Assembly (NCBI GenBank): GCA_050084985.1
Contig: JBITNC010000001.1
Location: forward strand, 184,264,001 to 184,328,000
Reading direction: 5' to 3'
DNA length: 64,000 nt
Source of the DNA: Nageia nagi
Lineage: Eukaryota > Pinophyta
Below the pieces are notes generated by a model. The model searched no databases and had not been told where the DNA came from. It saw only the letters and a program-made list of their open reading frames with translations. Of the stretch, positions 33,643-47,023 are shown one piece after another. The translations under genes and the position numbers were made by a program. Each line of letters opens with the position of its first letter. Position 1 is the stretch's first letter.

Positions 33643-36249
33643 TTTTTCCCCTCAAAGAAGTCTAGAGAAGAGAAGAAAATTTTCAAGAGTAAAGTGGGCT
33701 TCTCTTTTTTTATCAATAGGTTGAGTATGATATGTATTATTCCCCCTTTTGGTCTTGTATTGGCCCTCACTCTAGCTTCTTTGGGAAATCAAGCCAAAAA
33801 TCATAAACCATGTATGAGGTGAGTACTTCTATTCGGGTCCTACTCTCCTAGATAATACCTTTTTTAGAATAATTCAACATAATACCTACATATATCACAT
33901 TATATGAAATAATAATCAATCTAAAGAGAAAGGATGAAATAAATATGATATCCATTATATCACTATGATCATTGAGACATAGTTCTATTGAACCATAATT
34001 ATCAAGTTGATAGGGTCCTTTGATGCCCCAAGCTTGGAATAATCTACAATTTGTGAGAGATTTTTCTCATGGAATGACCATGGCCTTGAAAATATTTGTT
34101 AGCATAACATTGAATTTTTTATCCATCATTGAGATAATATCATTTCACTTCCATGAAAAGTATCCAATAATCAAATATACATTGGCCTTATCAATTTATC
34201 ATATTTGATTTTATTACCTTAATTGATTTTCAAAGTAAAGGTATGTTGTTGATAGCATTAGTTTCACAAAACTTGGTAAGCATGTCTTTTGAATTTTTTT
34301 TTAGTATTTCCATTATAATGGATATTTTTGAAATAATGGTATTTTCAACTATATATTCAAAGAATTATGGCATGTCCAGTTTGTAATGAATTTATAGGAA
34401 ACACACGCTATTAACAGCATGAAAATAACAATTTCAAGTCTGCAATTTTGAATAAAAATTAATTAATAGTAAGTTATATCATTTGGCATTATAAAAACTA
34501 TGAAAGAACATTTTTGTGTAACACCAAATTTTTTGCATAAGCATAAAGTTGACCCATTTTGACCCTATATTCCTTTGGTTTATGCATTAGTCATATAAGC
34601 ATGATATCAATCATTTTGAACTTTTAAAACCATGTTTGTATTTTCAATATTTGAAAGCATCCATAATTTTTCTTTAATCATGTTGTTAACAATATTAAAA
34701 TAATAAAATTGACCATATGAAAAAATAGTATATTCAATTAGCTTTGATAAATTACAATTTAAATATGCAACATTCCAAAAAATGTATCTATTCAAGAATC
34801 CAAAATTTTGGACATGTCTTTAATTAAACCTGATTTGAAAATTTAAAATTTCATCTTTTTCATCATTTAACATTCATCATTTTCACTTATTTTGATCCAA
34901 CAAAAATAGAATTAGAATCTAGCACTTGAATCGCTTGCTAATTTTTAATAAATCATGTTGTTAACGATGTCTATTTAATATAATTAATCATGAAAAATAG
35001 AACATAATTAATTTTACCACCAATGCATGATTAAAACATTGAATATCACCATATTTACTATTTTTTATCATCGTGCATTGAATTGTACATTAATTTCATG
35101 TTTTGGATGTCGTTGGCAATGTGAAATTAGCAGAATTGGTTTTCCAAAAAGAAGTTACTACCAATTAAAATAATTTTAAGAATTTTCCCCACATAACCCA
35201 TCATTTTTCAAGTAGTAAATTTGACATTTTGAAGGGCACTCATTTAGGTTAGGGTTAGGGCAAAAATTGAATAAAAAGTGGTGTTAGATGTTGACCTTTG
35301 TCATTTGCTATTCTATCTTTTTCCTATCTATGGAGCTTTAGTGTGATTATGACTATGCTTCTCTACCATTGATCAACTTTGAGTCCATTTCACCCAATTA
35401 GTGATTTGCTTATAAACTCATTGCCCTCAACTATTGATTTATAGCCATTTACCTACTAACATGGTAGATGACACTTGGCATGTTGTGGAGAGGCCTCTTA
35501 CTAGGAATAGGAAAAACATTGTTGAGTACCTTTGGAGTCTCCCATGTGAGCATGCATTTAGTATTTTATTTGTTTTTCATTTTCCATTTCATCTGCTTTG
35601 AGTTTTTACCTAGATTTTATTCCATTTAAAACTCTAGGGCATCCTGGTTTTACCATATTCTCTTCTTTTTTCCACTAGGCTATTTAATTTTTTATTATAT
35701 TAGATTTTTTACTTTTTTTATTAAGGTGCAAAATAGTTGCATGTCATTAACAACTTGGGTTTTGAATAATTTTCAAGAAAAATATATGAGGTACTTGATC
35801 AGAATCTACCCAAAAGATAAATAAAACTATGACATGACTTCTATGATAATGCCTAATACACTAATCTACCTATGATACACTACAATTTTTTATTTTTCTA
35901 ATTTAAGCAATAAATTTGTGTTCCTGTGATGGTTTAACAACCCATACACATTTTTTTGATGTAGGTACAAAAATAAGTGCCTTTTTTATAGTATAATTTA
36001 CACCATTGATAGCATGTAGACAGTCTTACATGACACTAGCAACATGTTTTCTATAATCTTCACCACTATATTTTGTTCCCACTTCATGATATCTTTTACT
36101 TTCTTATTTTAGATGTTTTCTGCATTCATTTTTGTTAGAGAAATAATAATTCATGCAATGTGAAGTACTTAGCAAACCAATGAAGCCTTTCAATTACTAA
36201 GTTATATTCAATAAGGCATTCATAAATATCTCCAACTATCCATTATCAA
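33643..36249 (-). other. Internal non-coding part of the gag-only element
   Basis: After the gag remnant (minus-strand direction) 2.6 kb leads to the polypurine tract without any recognisable pol motif on either strand. Short frames here are AT-rich noise. Confidence 0.55.
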
Positions 36250-36700
36250 GATGTACAAGTCACTCTTATACTTCAAGATTATCATCCATTCAAATTGCTT
36301 TATTGTCAATAAAATCCTGAATGATATTTCTTAAGATCCTTCAATTTTTTGTTAGGTGCCCTAGTGTCCTATGATAATTGTAAAATTCTTCATATCTATA
36401 ATTTCAGTAACACTAGTAGGAAAATGATTTTGAATCATATGTGGAAGCTCAATAAGATCTTCTTTAAATATCACATTAAGAATATTATCAACAGTATTAG
36501 TTAGCTTAGTAAACTTCATTTGTGGTCTAGTCTTTTTTCTATCAACATTAGTTGTAGCATACACTTGAGGTTGGTATTTCTTTTCATACACTTGAGTTTT
36601 ATCTTTCTTTTCATATGTTTGATATTTTTGATAACGTTGCTTATAATTTTACATGATACAATCTTCTTTTTTAAGAAAAATATCTATCATTTCAACTAAT
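36250..36700 (-). pseudogene. gag: gypsy gag C-terminal part with knuckle (TAT/Ogre-like)
   Basis: Minus-strand frame 36591-36361 reads KKYQPQVYATTNVDRKKT, then QMKFTKLTNTVDNILNVIF, the region before the knuckle in TAT-type gypsy gags. After a frameshift, YHRTLGHLTKN.RILRNIIQ and DFIDNKAI (about 36395-36300) match the C-x2-..YH...GH....C..LRN.IQD.ID pattern, with the cysteines partly lost. Confidence 0.72.
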
Positions 36701-37548
36701 GTCAATCTAGTATTAGATACAACATGTAATTTGTACATAAGCAATAGAGCATTTGCAAAAGTATTATTTAAATAATTCTATCAGTCAATGGACACTTTAA
36801 GCAACATAAGAAATCATCTCCATCATCTTTATACATATCCTTTTATAAGTTTTCATTGATTTCCTTCATTTTATTTCCATTATTAGGCACTATAAGATGT
36901 TGCCTTGGTTATTGATTTTGCATTATGGGTGTATTCCTACAAGTATATTGATCTTTAGGGTTGGTGATGGGGTTTATTATGGTGCATTTATATTTTGAAA
37001 GTTTAGTTTATTTTCTTTTTTCCTTAGGCCCATACTTTTTAAGTGGCACAAATTGTCCAATCCTATGTATTCTTTCATGTTCAAGTTTATCAACAAATTC
37101 TAGCATAAACACTAATTATTGCACCTCATTAGCCTTTTGAAAGAAATCAATTTCTTAAGCTTAAAAAATAACTTCATTTTTTATATCATGCTCTTATTTT
37201 TACCAATTATGATTATGTACATAAGCATTATTAATCACAAAAGAAACTTGTTTAGCAACATCTTCTGCAATTTCCTCATCAACCATAATGCTCTTACCTT
37301 TATCTATATTAGAACATTTAGGAATCATACCTAGATTATGATCTTAGAATGGGTCACCAAGGGTTCATACTCTACTTCATTCTACTCATCAGCATCCTTA
37401 ATGATACTCTCTTTCAATATATCAATATCCTTTTCCTCCATGTTGTTAGCAACATGCGCATAGTCCACACCATTAGCAATATTTTTCTTAATAAGAGAAT
37501 CCCTTCATTTTGCAGACCCTACATTTTCATAAGAAAATAAACTAAGGA

Positions 37549-38091
37549 TTATGGAGTTGTGGTACACACTTCTAATAACTTATAATTTTTTATAATATAT
37601 ATAACCTCTTTAGCATTGTTAGTAAGATAATACTCCAACTTTTTGTTATTAGATAGCAATTCCTTTATTGATCTAACATGGCTAGGAATTTTGTATAATT
37701 TTTCAATATCAACATCACTATTAGAAGTATCACCATGGCTTCCCAAACTTACATTATCAAAATCATAATAAGTAAAAGGTATATTAACCTTATTAAGGTT
37801 TTTTTCAATAATATCCATTATTTTACTAGAACCTATATATTCAATACCATTATCCTCATCAGTATCCATTCTATCATTGGGATCAGGCTCTTGCATAGGT
37901 AAATTAGGGTTTACCCTAATACTTCTCTTGATCTCATTAAAATGGACCTTACTTCTAAAAGCCTTAGGTTGTTCATAATTCAAATTCATATTTGGAATAT
38001 AGGTAGAATAGACCCTCATTTTATCATTTTCTCTAGCCATTACTCTAAGTACCTTGGGTAAGGGAAGAGATAATAACATGAATGGATTCAT
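37549..38091 (-). CDS. 180-residue frame at the 5' end of the gag-only element
   Basis: This is the longest uninterrupted frame in the element, starting 65 bases inside the 5' LTR and reading MNPFMLLSLPLPKVLRVMAR at its start. It is acidic in the middle (MDTDEDNGIEYIGSSK), has YYDFDNVSLGSHGDTSNSD and ends EVCTTTP. I do not recognise it from known gag or pol domains. Its position suggests the N-terminal part of gag or an accessory frame. It remains open although the downstream gag is broken. It is probably no longer functional. Confidence 0.5.
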   Translation of the reverse strand: MNPFMLLSLPLPKVLRVMARENDKMRVYSTYIPNMNLNYEQPKAFRSKVHFNEIKRSIRVNPNLPMQEPDPNDRMDTDEDNGIEYIGSSKIMDIIEKNLNKVNIPFTYYDFDNVSLGSHGDTSNSDVDIEKLYKIPSHVRSIKELLSNNKKLEYYLTNNAKEVIYIIKNYKLLEVCTTTP

Positions 38092-38155
38092 AACTCCTAA
38101 TAAGGGATATCCTAGAATGTAATCTAGGTTTGTAAGAATGTTGGGTTCACCAAAA

Positions 38156-38853
38156 TGTAGACCCTAAATTTTGTAAAATACAATTTATAAAATGATCTAC
38201 AATATAAGAAGAGATATATGTGTACAATATATCATATACAATAAATATACATGAAAAAACATGTACTTGATATGAAGTGTATTTTCAATCCTTAAAATCA
38301 AATATTAATGAATCTTTAGAGTATTAGGATTGAATTGGAGGTGAGATCATTATGGATCTTCATATGTATGATTCAATATCCTTGTCAACCATAATCTACA
38401 ATCCTTGATTCTCAAGATGTATCCATTAACAACATTGAATATGTATAATTATGAAGTGCACCAAAGATAGAAAGTTTCAAAGCTCAGAGCATAACAATTT
38501 CTCATAATAGGTAGCATCAAGATACATTGTTGCTTGATGAATATTATGGTATAAAACTACCTATCATAGATCTTATCATATCAAAGAGGAGTTCAACCTA
38601 TTCCACTTGCATATATAGCCTACAAATACCTGGAAAGTAGTGAAGACCAACATTTAGCAATAATATAATCATTGTTGTATTAAAGATACTTTAAAATGTG
38701 AACCATGATAGATAATATAGCATTTAATATAATAGGTGGCATTGCATTGTAATATCAACTTTATCTTGACATTTGTAATATTGCAATAAGTCATTTAGGA
38801 ATTCTAAATATGATTTATTAAATAAATAATAAATCGGTTTTAGGCATCTACAG
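38156..38853 (-). repeat. 5' LTR of the gag-only element
   Basis: It runs from TGTAGACCCTAAATTTTG to AGGCATCTACA, 698 bp, and is the partner of 32933-33642. Confidence 0.92.
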
Positions 38854-38858
38854 TTACC

Positions 38859-40403
38859 ATTTTTATTATAACATTTTTTTATCATTGTTGTTATTTTTCT
38901 TATGTAACTTGCTATCACTCAATTGAATATTAACTCCCTCAATGAGTTTTTCTTATGCTAGTTCTTCCTCAAAAGATTTATGTTGTTGTATTTGTAAGAT
39001 AGGAGATATTTTCTTATTACCACTTTTGCTAAATAGTTTTATCAAATCTTCTTATGTAAAGGAATACTTCAAATACATCATGATTTCTCTCCATAGTGAA
39101 ACATATTCATTGATTGATTCATAATCAAATTATTATATTATATTCAACTTTGTGATGGATGCTCTCTTTCTCATGTAGATGGAAAAATGTTCCAATAACA
39201 AATTAGCCAATTGTTGAAAAGAGTAAATTATATGTTGATGTAAGTTTTTGTATCAATCTAAAGTTTGGTCCCCAAGTGTAATAGAAAATATCCTGAGTAT
39301 AATATAGTCATCATTTGATATAATATAGCAAGAGCAATTGAAATATATCAAATATTCCCTTGGTCAATCCTCTTTTCCTTTATATTGTTTCATCTTTGGA
39401 ATATAAAATTTGTAAGGAGATAATTTGGTTGGAGCCATGGGATTGATACATTCATTGGCAATTGATTGATATGATACTTTGCTCTTGCTTTTACTATTGA
39501 TTATCAATTCCATATCTTGTAACCTCCTTAAGATGTCATCATTCATTGTTGAAGGTTGTTGCTTTGCCATCTTTTGTATTTAATAATTTGGTTGATGGCC
39601 TTATCACATGCTTTACCCCAATGGTTGATTCCATTTTTATTAGGAATAAATTGACTTTGTGTGCTGATTTTGTTAATAAGATATTTGATTAATATATCCT
39701 TGAATTTGATCATGAAATGTTGGTTAATTCAAAATATGCTGATACTTGATTGATTTTGTTCATGATTGTAAGGATCTTGTTGATATGATTGATTCACATT
39801 TTGATTTATTTTGATTTAAAATCCTCAAAGGTTTGATATTTAAAATCACCCCTAGACTTTTCACTTTCAAAATTTGTTTATCAAGATTTTATTGAAATAT
39901 AAATGTGTCTAAACGTTGATGTGAGGCTATTTGTTGCAAAGGTTAACATTGAAATTGACTTGTTGAAACATGTGGTGATGGTGATATAAAAGATGATTGA
40001 GGAACCATATATGAAGATAAAGTAAATTGAGGATAAATTAGTTCCTTCTAAATCCAATTCTAATCATAATATGGATAATGAAGAAAATCATGATGTTGAG
40101 TATTAAAACTATGACTCACATGTGGTAGACAATAGGATTATTGCATGCTTTGTTGTTTTTGAATTTTCTTAAGTTTAAAGTTCTCACAAAGAAATACCAA
40201 TTGATGTTTAACCATAAAATTATTCATAAATTGCTCTTGTGATTATTAAGGAATATATTAAAATTAAGGATTATTTATGATTTTAAGAGCATTGGATGAA
40301 TGATGAGAATGTTCTTGTCTTGAATGTTGAAATTTTATGTGTTTGATTCTTGGTTAACTTCCTGGTTTTCCTCAAGTTCCCTAATCCTAGCCTTAGACCC
40401 CAT
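38859..40403 (-). pseudogene. gag: Ty3/gypsy gag, proximal part
   Basis: A likely start at the ATG complementary to 40401-40403 gives MGSKARIRELEENQEVNQES. Gln/His/Pro-rich broken frames (for example VPQSSFISPSPHVSTSQF) lead to MAKQQPSTMNDDILRRLQ at 39570. The gag core (FDYESINEYVSLWREI, about 39140-39090) and SFEEELAQEKLIEGVNIQL, KLHKKNNNND follow before the insertion at 38858. It continues at 32932. It belongs to the same family as the + strand gag at 11203/27554. Stops are frequent. Confidence 0.77.
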
Positions 40404-43400
40404 TTCAACTACCATATTCACATGAGGTTCTTTATCAAAATTTCAAGGACCAACTAGTCTATATGAAGCCAAGGTATATATGGGAAGAAAAACATGATTA
40501 AAAGGTAATAAGATACAAGATGTCAATGGTTCTAAGAAAGATAAATAAATAAATACCAAACCTAGATTTTGTTAAGATATTTTTAACATATGTAGTATTA
40601 AGAAAAATAATCCTAATGCTCTTTCAAGAGATAACAATGATAAAAATACATCAATGGTTATTTAATCCTATCTAATTGCTTCTTGTTCAATTGATATTTT
40701 ATCTTTTTAGTAAGAATTTATTTTAATAAATTGATCTCTTAAGTATTTTTCCCTATGATTAATATACCAAGTGTTTAACAGGTTAAGGCTCAATATCTAG
40801 AGGTGTATATCACTTAAGACAAGTATCCTACATTCGGAGTGAAGTGCAAGTGTAAGTAAGTGTTATTATTGCAAAATTACACACTAAAAGGGGTAACATT
40901 CTTTACATTCACTATTCTTTCATTTATTCATTTCTTTCCCAATAAAACCCCTTATTTCATTCCCGCTCCTTATTCCCCTTTTATTTCATATGTAAATACT
41001 TGTATAAGTTTAGTTGTCAATGAAAATTGTATGTGCTTACTCTTCATTTAAAAATTCTTATGTATTTTTGGGTCATATTTGTATTATTAGGCCTTAGTTA
41101 GGGAAATGTCACTTAAGACCACCATTTTGTTTCAAGGCAAGTGTTGTTTGTACAAAGTAGAATGGGTCATATCTAGGATCTGTGTATAAGTCATAAAGTA
41201 AAGAGTCTCCATTTTGTCAAATTGGGTAAGTAATTTCTAGGATTCTAATAATTCTAATTTGTATATTGTTTCTGAGTATTATTATGTATAATCTATTTAT
41301 GTGTTTGACGTCAAGTCCAAGTCCTATCTTGAGTATTGTTATTTAGGTTTCAATATTGTATAGTTTGGGGGTTCTTTCCAAGCATTATTGTACATAATCA
41401 TTAGTCCTGGTCAAGTCATGTAATGGGCATTGTTGTTAAAATCAAGAGGAATAGGGCTCGTGAAAATCTAGAGGTGATATCATACTATTCAATGGAAATC
41501 AATAGGCTTCAGATAACTTACTTAGTGGATGCTTCCAATAGTTCTTCATGATGGGAGTTATTCACAACTCTATATTCAGTAGATCCTACCAATTTTGAGC
41601 AATGAAATCACACCTTTTTAAAGAAATCAATGGGTGATAAATATCTCAGGTTTCAACAATACCTTTTGATGTGTAATAAAACTTGCCACAAGCAAGTAAA
41701 GACTGTAAGAAGAGGTGAACACTTGGGTCCATTTAATCAAGAGTGTGTGACCCATAGGACTTTTCCAATGTGTTGACTATAACTCATTTCCACATGGTAG
41801 TAGTAGTTCACTCTCAGGCTTGAATGGTATATCCTTCTTCACCCTTATGGTGGTCAGCATAAGAACTATGGAAGAAGCATTTAATGATCACAAAGAGTTG
41901 GTAGATTTTTGATTGATTAATCAACTTAATTGTACATAAAGAGATGGTGAACCATACCTCATAAATTCAAGGATAGTTCAAATGTATCATGGTTAGCAGA
42001 TAAAGGATGAATGATTATGGCTAGATTGGTACATGATTGAAGGTTTGTAAATTTTAAGAATTGGCATTGCATTAATACCATAATCCATAATTAGTCATAG
42101 TTGTACATTTTATTATACATGATTATAAATATTTATTTTCATTTAGTTCTTAGTCAAAGAGGTAGTTGTAGTTATAAATGTTGGGTAGCTACCCATTTTG
42201 TAAAGGAAATATTATAAATAGTGGACTGTTTGAGGTCTAAAAGGTCAAACATTTTAGCAAATTTGCCTAGTGTAAGCTCTATTTTCATATATGATAATGC
42301 AATACTATGATATTTTTCCCTCTACATTTTTTGGCTATTATATTTCTTTGTAATTGTTATGCATGAAGCTTAGTTCTAAGTTGTGGTTGTGTATTGCATT
42401 TATGATACCCCAAGTGTGAGGTTGTTGTGCTATTATTAGTCTTGGCTATGGATTACTGCCTATGTGGTGATATCCAATATGACTAGTTTAGTTTGTTTGT
42501 TATTTGATTTTCTCACTCTGTAGATTAGATTTTGATCTCTTTCCTATTACTTTTGACTTTTTGTATCTCTTTTCTACAACTTTTGACCTTTTTCATAGAT
42601 AGGAACTAGATTATAACCTAGAGATTGAGCAAAAAAAAACCCCATGAGTGCATTTTCCCATCACTTTTTTCTCTTTTAAGAACCCTATAATTATTTGGTA
42701 ATGGAGGACTCACCAGACCAAACCTTTAGGTTACATCATACTAATCAATAGTAGTACTCATTCATTTTTGGCACACAGAGACTAAAATTAGTTGAAGAAT
42801 AAGATCATGGGTATGAAGTCCATGTATAAGCCTAGGATTATGATGTTAATATATTATTGAAATCAAAATGATAATACAACTAGATAGATATAATTTTTTC
42901 CTTCACATAATAATAGACATTCCCTCCTAAAATTGATATTTTTCACTAGTTCAAATCTAACAAAGTAAGATTAATGAGCACACAGAGAAAATAATCTAAG
43001 TTAGAGAATACAAAGAGACTTTATAACCAACTTGAAGGCTCTAGTTCCAATCAAAAATCATGCAATTTATGAGATACAATCTATTTTACAACTTTCTATT
43101 TAATGAAACACACACACAAGTTTGACCAAATAGTGCCAATCAATAACTTGATCAACAATCAAATGTCTAATCATAGTTGCACCTAGATAAAATTTTAAAA
43201 ATAAATATTAAAGCAATAATAGCCTATAATAAGGATATAATAAATAGTACATAAATCTTGATAAATGAATTTTATCCCTTAGCTATAGACTTTGAACTAA
43301 TAAAATTTGGTGAAATATGTTCTAAAATGCTCAAACATTTATGATAGAACCAATTAGTCCTTTGAGATCCGACCTTGAAGGATTAGTCATCTATCCAAAT

Positions 43401-43874
43401 AGTCAATAAGATTGTTAGTACGATTAGATAGGTTTAGTTTGATGCAAGCTAATAAGAAAATTACAAGGAAAAAAACTTCCAAGATTTGTAGATTTAACTT
43501 TGATCACCCTCAAGATGTTTCTCTGGAAAACATAGAAAACTTCAATGACCAAAACTCACTAAAATAATTGAAATAAGGATCAAAATAAAAAATCATAAAA
43601 GATAAAGATATGTTTTTGAAACTCCTCAAGATCTCAATGAATTAAGTTTGACCAAGGGGTCCTACCATGATCACCATTTTGCAAGCATATAAATCCTACA
43701 CAATTAGAAGTTAGGGTGCAATTCATAACAAAACCTTAAGATATAGGTATTTACTTATATAAATTTTTGTTAGAGTTTATATTATGTTAAATTGTGAGAT
43801 ATGGGGATGAAAGATGGAGTGCTTTTGATGTACTTCCTTCTTAGGTATCTAAAGAACACCTGTATAATAAATTA
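40404..43874. other. No gene recognised; probable LTR and relic sequence
   Basis: It should begin with the 5' leader and LTR of the - strand gypsy. The LTR ends cannot be placed. TATAAATAGTGG near 42212 resembles a TATA box of a buried LTR. A 185-bp segment (43066-43250) recurs at 50446-50601. Frames are short and without family resemblance. Confidence 0.45.
43066..43250 (+). repeat. Dispersed repeat, partner at 50446-50601
   Basis: Both contain AGATACAATCTATTT, ACACACACAAGTTTGACCA, CAATCAA.AACTT.ATCAA and AATATTAAAGC.ATAATAGCC, then ATAAGGAT.TAATAAA. The two copies lie outside, and on either side of, the gypsy-type element 43875-50183. Confidence 0.75.
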
Positions 43875-45033
43875 TGTTAGAGGAATCCTCTAATCCCAAG
43901 TCATTATGTAATGCCACTTTTATAAAATATAATTAATTATGGAATCCTATGGATTCCCCTTTGTAAATATTTATTTATTTAATTACACATTAGTTGTTAG
44001 TACTTAGGATAGAAATTATAAAGGTCCGTTGGACCCCACTATGAGCCCCAAGTGGGACATATTCCTCCCAAGTATAGGCTAGCATGATTTAATATTATTT
44101 TATGTACTTAAATATCCCAAGAATTGATTATGAGAATCCCAAAGCCTTATATGAGCATGTAAATAGGATCTAGGCACATGTATACTCCTAGAAACCTAAT
44201 GCATGACATGGGGGACTTCTAGGACCCCAAATTTGGACTTGGAGGCATCTCATCACCCCAAGGGGCCCACATCATACCTTAGGGAGGCTCTACACCCCAT
44301 GCATGGGCATTTATGATATGTTTTATGCTTTTAAGTGCCCCTAGGAGGCTAACATCAAGTATACCAGGTGTGGATGATTTTGAGGTGATGTTCTAGATCC
44401 AAGCTTGAGCTATATTAGGTGTTGGAGCATCATTACATGGGGATACCTGATTTGATAATATTTCTCCTACCATCTAGTGGAGACAAGTCTTGGTGCAATG
44501 TTAAGCAATATTCCCCTAGGTTCAACATATAAGAGGCTTAGCACATTGAGGGATCTTGCTAATCTATGGCCAAGATATATTATCTTAGTCCATTTAATGA
44601 TATTCTGAGGTTACACTTCTACCTTTAGTGGTTTTTCAAGAATGGGAGTTCTGTAGTAGAGCATCCAATCTTGAGGGAGTGAGGTTTTTCCATATGTGGT
44701 ACTAGCATTGATTGCATTAGTATGTTTTGTTGTGCCCTAGTTGGCTCCTTGGAGGCCAACATTAAGCTATTTGGAGCTAGTATTGTATCATTTATCATTC
44801 TTCATCATTAATACAACTATGGGCATCTTAGATATTAGTATTTATATCAATGTGTGATATGTATGCTTTCATAATTGTAACGTTGGGGTGTTCTAATGCA
44901 TTCATGCTTATTTATATGATACATTGGCATTTTAGGATTATTTATGCTTAATTTTAATGCTTTAGTTAGGATGTGGGTGCATATTTTGTTATATTTGATT
45001 ATTTGCACTTGAGATTATATTTGGTATATTACA
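43875..45033 (+). repeat. 5' LTR of the gag-PR element
   Basis: It begins TGTTAGAGGAATCCTC and ends TTTGGTATATTACA. It is colinear with 49053-50183 through blocks such as AATTATAAAGGTCCGTTGGA and GGACCCCACTATGAGCCCCA. It is richer in G+C than its surroundings. Confidence 0.88.
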
Positions 45034-45034
45034 A

Positions 45035-45048
45035 TGGTATCAGAGCTT
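45035..45048 (+). other. Primer-binding site (initiator Met tRNA type)
   Basis: TGGTATCAGAGCTT begins one base after the 5' LTR end. It is an exact match to the common plant LTR-element site. Confidence 0.9.
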
Positions 45049-45118
45049 AGATATAATCAACCTATGAATGAGACCTATATTTCACAGCTATAATACCATA
45101 TCTAGCACTAGGAGAGAT

Positions 45119-46420
45119 ATGTCTTCAACTAAGAAGAGTTGAAATATGCAACATGATCAAACCCCAAGTAGAACCACTCAAGATGAGAATAGTAGACCCT
45201 AGATGGATGGCATTCCAGATAGGGAAACTTTTGATTAAGAGAATGAAATGGAAAGAGGTAGATCCATATTGACTAGGAGAAGAAGCTCTACCCTAGCTAG
45301 AGAGTCCATACTAGAGAGGAAGTTCAACGAACTCATTTTGACCATACATAATATGATGTGTAATGACCATCATGTAGAATCAAATGACCACTATAAATAA
45401 TTTCATTAGAGGTCAAGAATCTCCAAAAGGGCATGTGAGCCCTCCATGTCCTACTCCAAATGAAGAATAAGAACCAAGGGAGAAGTAGAATGGAGAGGGA
45501 GTCGAGTTTAAGGAGATCATACAACTTGAGAGATAGAGGTTCCACTCATCATGGATCCATGGGTCACCAAGAGCATGCATTTTATAGGTCTTATTCTCAT
45601 AAAGCTCCTAGGGGAAATAACCCTCTCCTAGGTAGATTCTTGGAAGAGGATATTGCAAAGATAAAAGAGCAACCCATCATTCTAAAACCATCCAAACCCA
45701 TGTTCACCAAGAGATTCACCTATGAGGTAAAAAATTGGATCCCCAATCCTCTTGAGTTGAATCAGATCTTTAGAGAATATTCCATGTTAGATCTAGGATT
45801 GAGGAGGGATATGAATTTCAATGGATATATGGATATATTAGGTTTAAATGGAAGTAGCTCTCATGTCACAGACTCCCAAATAAATTTATAGGGTGACAAG
45901 AGAGAGTTACAATAGAAAATCAACAAAATACAGGTGCCCATGTATGATGGAAAGAAGATGACAGGTAGGGCTTATCTCCATCAATTTTAGATCACCCTAA
46001 GTTTGAACATGTTGGAGGAGTATGCAATTCATTTTGCATCATTACATTTTGAGGGAGATTCCCTCAAATTGTGGTAGCATGGAGTGATCAGTCAGGATTA
46101 CTCCCACATCTCCTCTTTTGATGAGTTTTGTTGAAGGTTAGTAAAGAGGTTTAACATAAAGAAGGAAAATGACTACTTTAGAGAGTTAACATCTCTAAAG
46201 AAATAGGGTATGATGGATGAATATGTATTAGAATTCTAGAAAATTGTAGTCCTGATCCACAACATCCCCAAGGAGAGATTAACCTTCCTCTTCATAGAAG
46301 GGTTGATGAAATCATTGTAGGGAATGGTAAAGGTATCAACCCCATGAAACCTTGATGATGTAATTAGGATCACGTATGACTTAGATCCAATGATGATGTT
46401 CCTAAAGAGAGGGTAGACAT
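45119..46420 (+). pseudogene. gag: Ty3/gypsy gag
   Basis: ATG at 45119 opens MSSTKKS, followed by stops and a frameshift into an open frame at 45460-45891 (SYNLRDRG..., FTYEVKNWIPNPLELNQIF). The retrotransposon-gag core follows: YDGKKMTGRAYLHQF (about 45940), FASLHFEGDSLKLW, RLVKRFNIKKENDYFRELTS and MMDEYVLEF, then LTFLFIEGLMKSL. The text stops at 46420 where a solo LTR is inserted. Multiple TAG/TAA stops fall inside the core. Confidence 0.82.
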
Positions 46421-46911
46421 TGAAGGATTTGAACTAGATCTAAACAAATCCTCTAGGACCTTAGACTAGAAAACTCAAGTGTACACAAGATAACACAATC
46501 ACTCAAGATAACACATCAATATAATGTGGTTCCTCCCTCCTTGGGAGTACATCCACAACTAGTTCTCTATTCTCAAATCTATGTCTCTCTTACAACTATT
46601 CTCTAGCTCTCTCCTACACAACCAAGTAAAGTAAACTTACTCCAAAACTTAGATGTATTTACAAGAGGAGAGGCCCTCTATTTATAGCTTGAGAGCACCT
46701 CCCTAACCTCCCTTTAACCCAAGGGTAAGGTTAGGGTTACATTAAATGTGTGACCTAACTTTAACCTACCAACTAACCCCATGGTTAGGTCAAAGTCCAC
46801 ACATAATAAAGAATTCAATTAATCCCTTAAGGTATCTACATATCCTTTAAGTGATTAATTGAACTTACAAGGAGTTTAGATATTCACAATATTTCATTAC
46901 AAATTCTAACA
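46421..46911 (-). mobile_element. Solo LTR, minus orientation, perfect GACAT target duplication
   Basis: On the minus strand it runs from TGTTAGAATTTGTAATG to AATCCTTCA, 491 bp, flanked by GACAT at 46416-46420 and 46912-46916. A TATA box (TATAAATAGAGGG on the minus strand, about 46676-46688) lies where an LTR promoter is expected. No internal domain is attached, so it is a solo LTR. It is the same family as 47024-47466. Confidence 0.85.
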
Positions 46912-47023
46912 GACATAAAAGGGGAAGGTCACTTGAAATTCAATTGCAAAGAAAGAAGGTCCTAACAAGTTTAAACCCTTTCCCCCTCCTCAAATAGGTC
47001 AGTTAGATGCAGCTACTAGGAGG

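Larger units (their letters stand above)
32933..38853 (-). mobile_element. LTR retrotransposon with gag but no recognisable pol
   Basis: Two LTRs of about 0.7 kb with TGTAGAC..GTCTACA ends, flanked by GTTAT (32928-32932) and GTTAC (38854-38858), a near-perfect 5-bp target duplication. On the minus strand the primer-site region reads TTTTGGTGAACCCAACA after the 5' LTR, and a polypurine tract GAGGGGAAAAA precedes the 3' LTR (33643-33653). The internal 4.5 kb contains an N-terminal frame and a gypsy gag knuckle region, but nothing like protease, RT or integrase. It interrupts a gypsy gag on the same strand. Confidence 0.87.
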
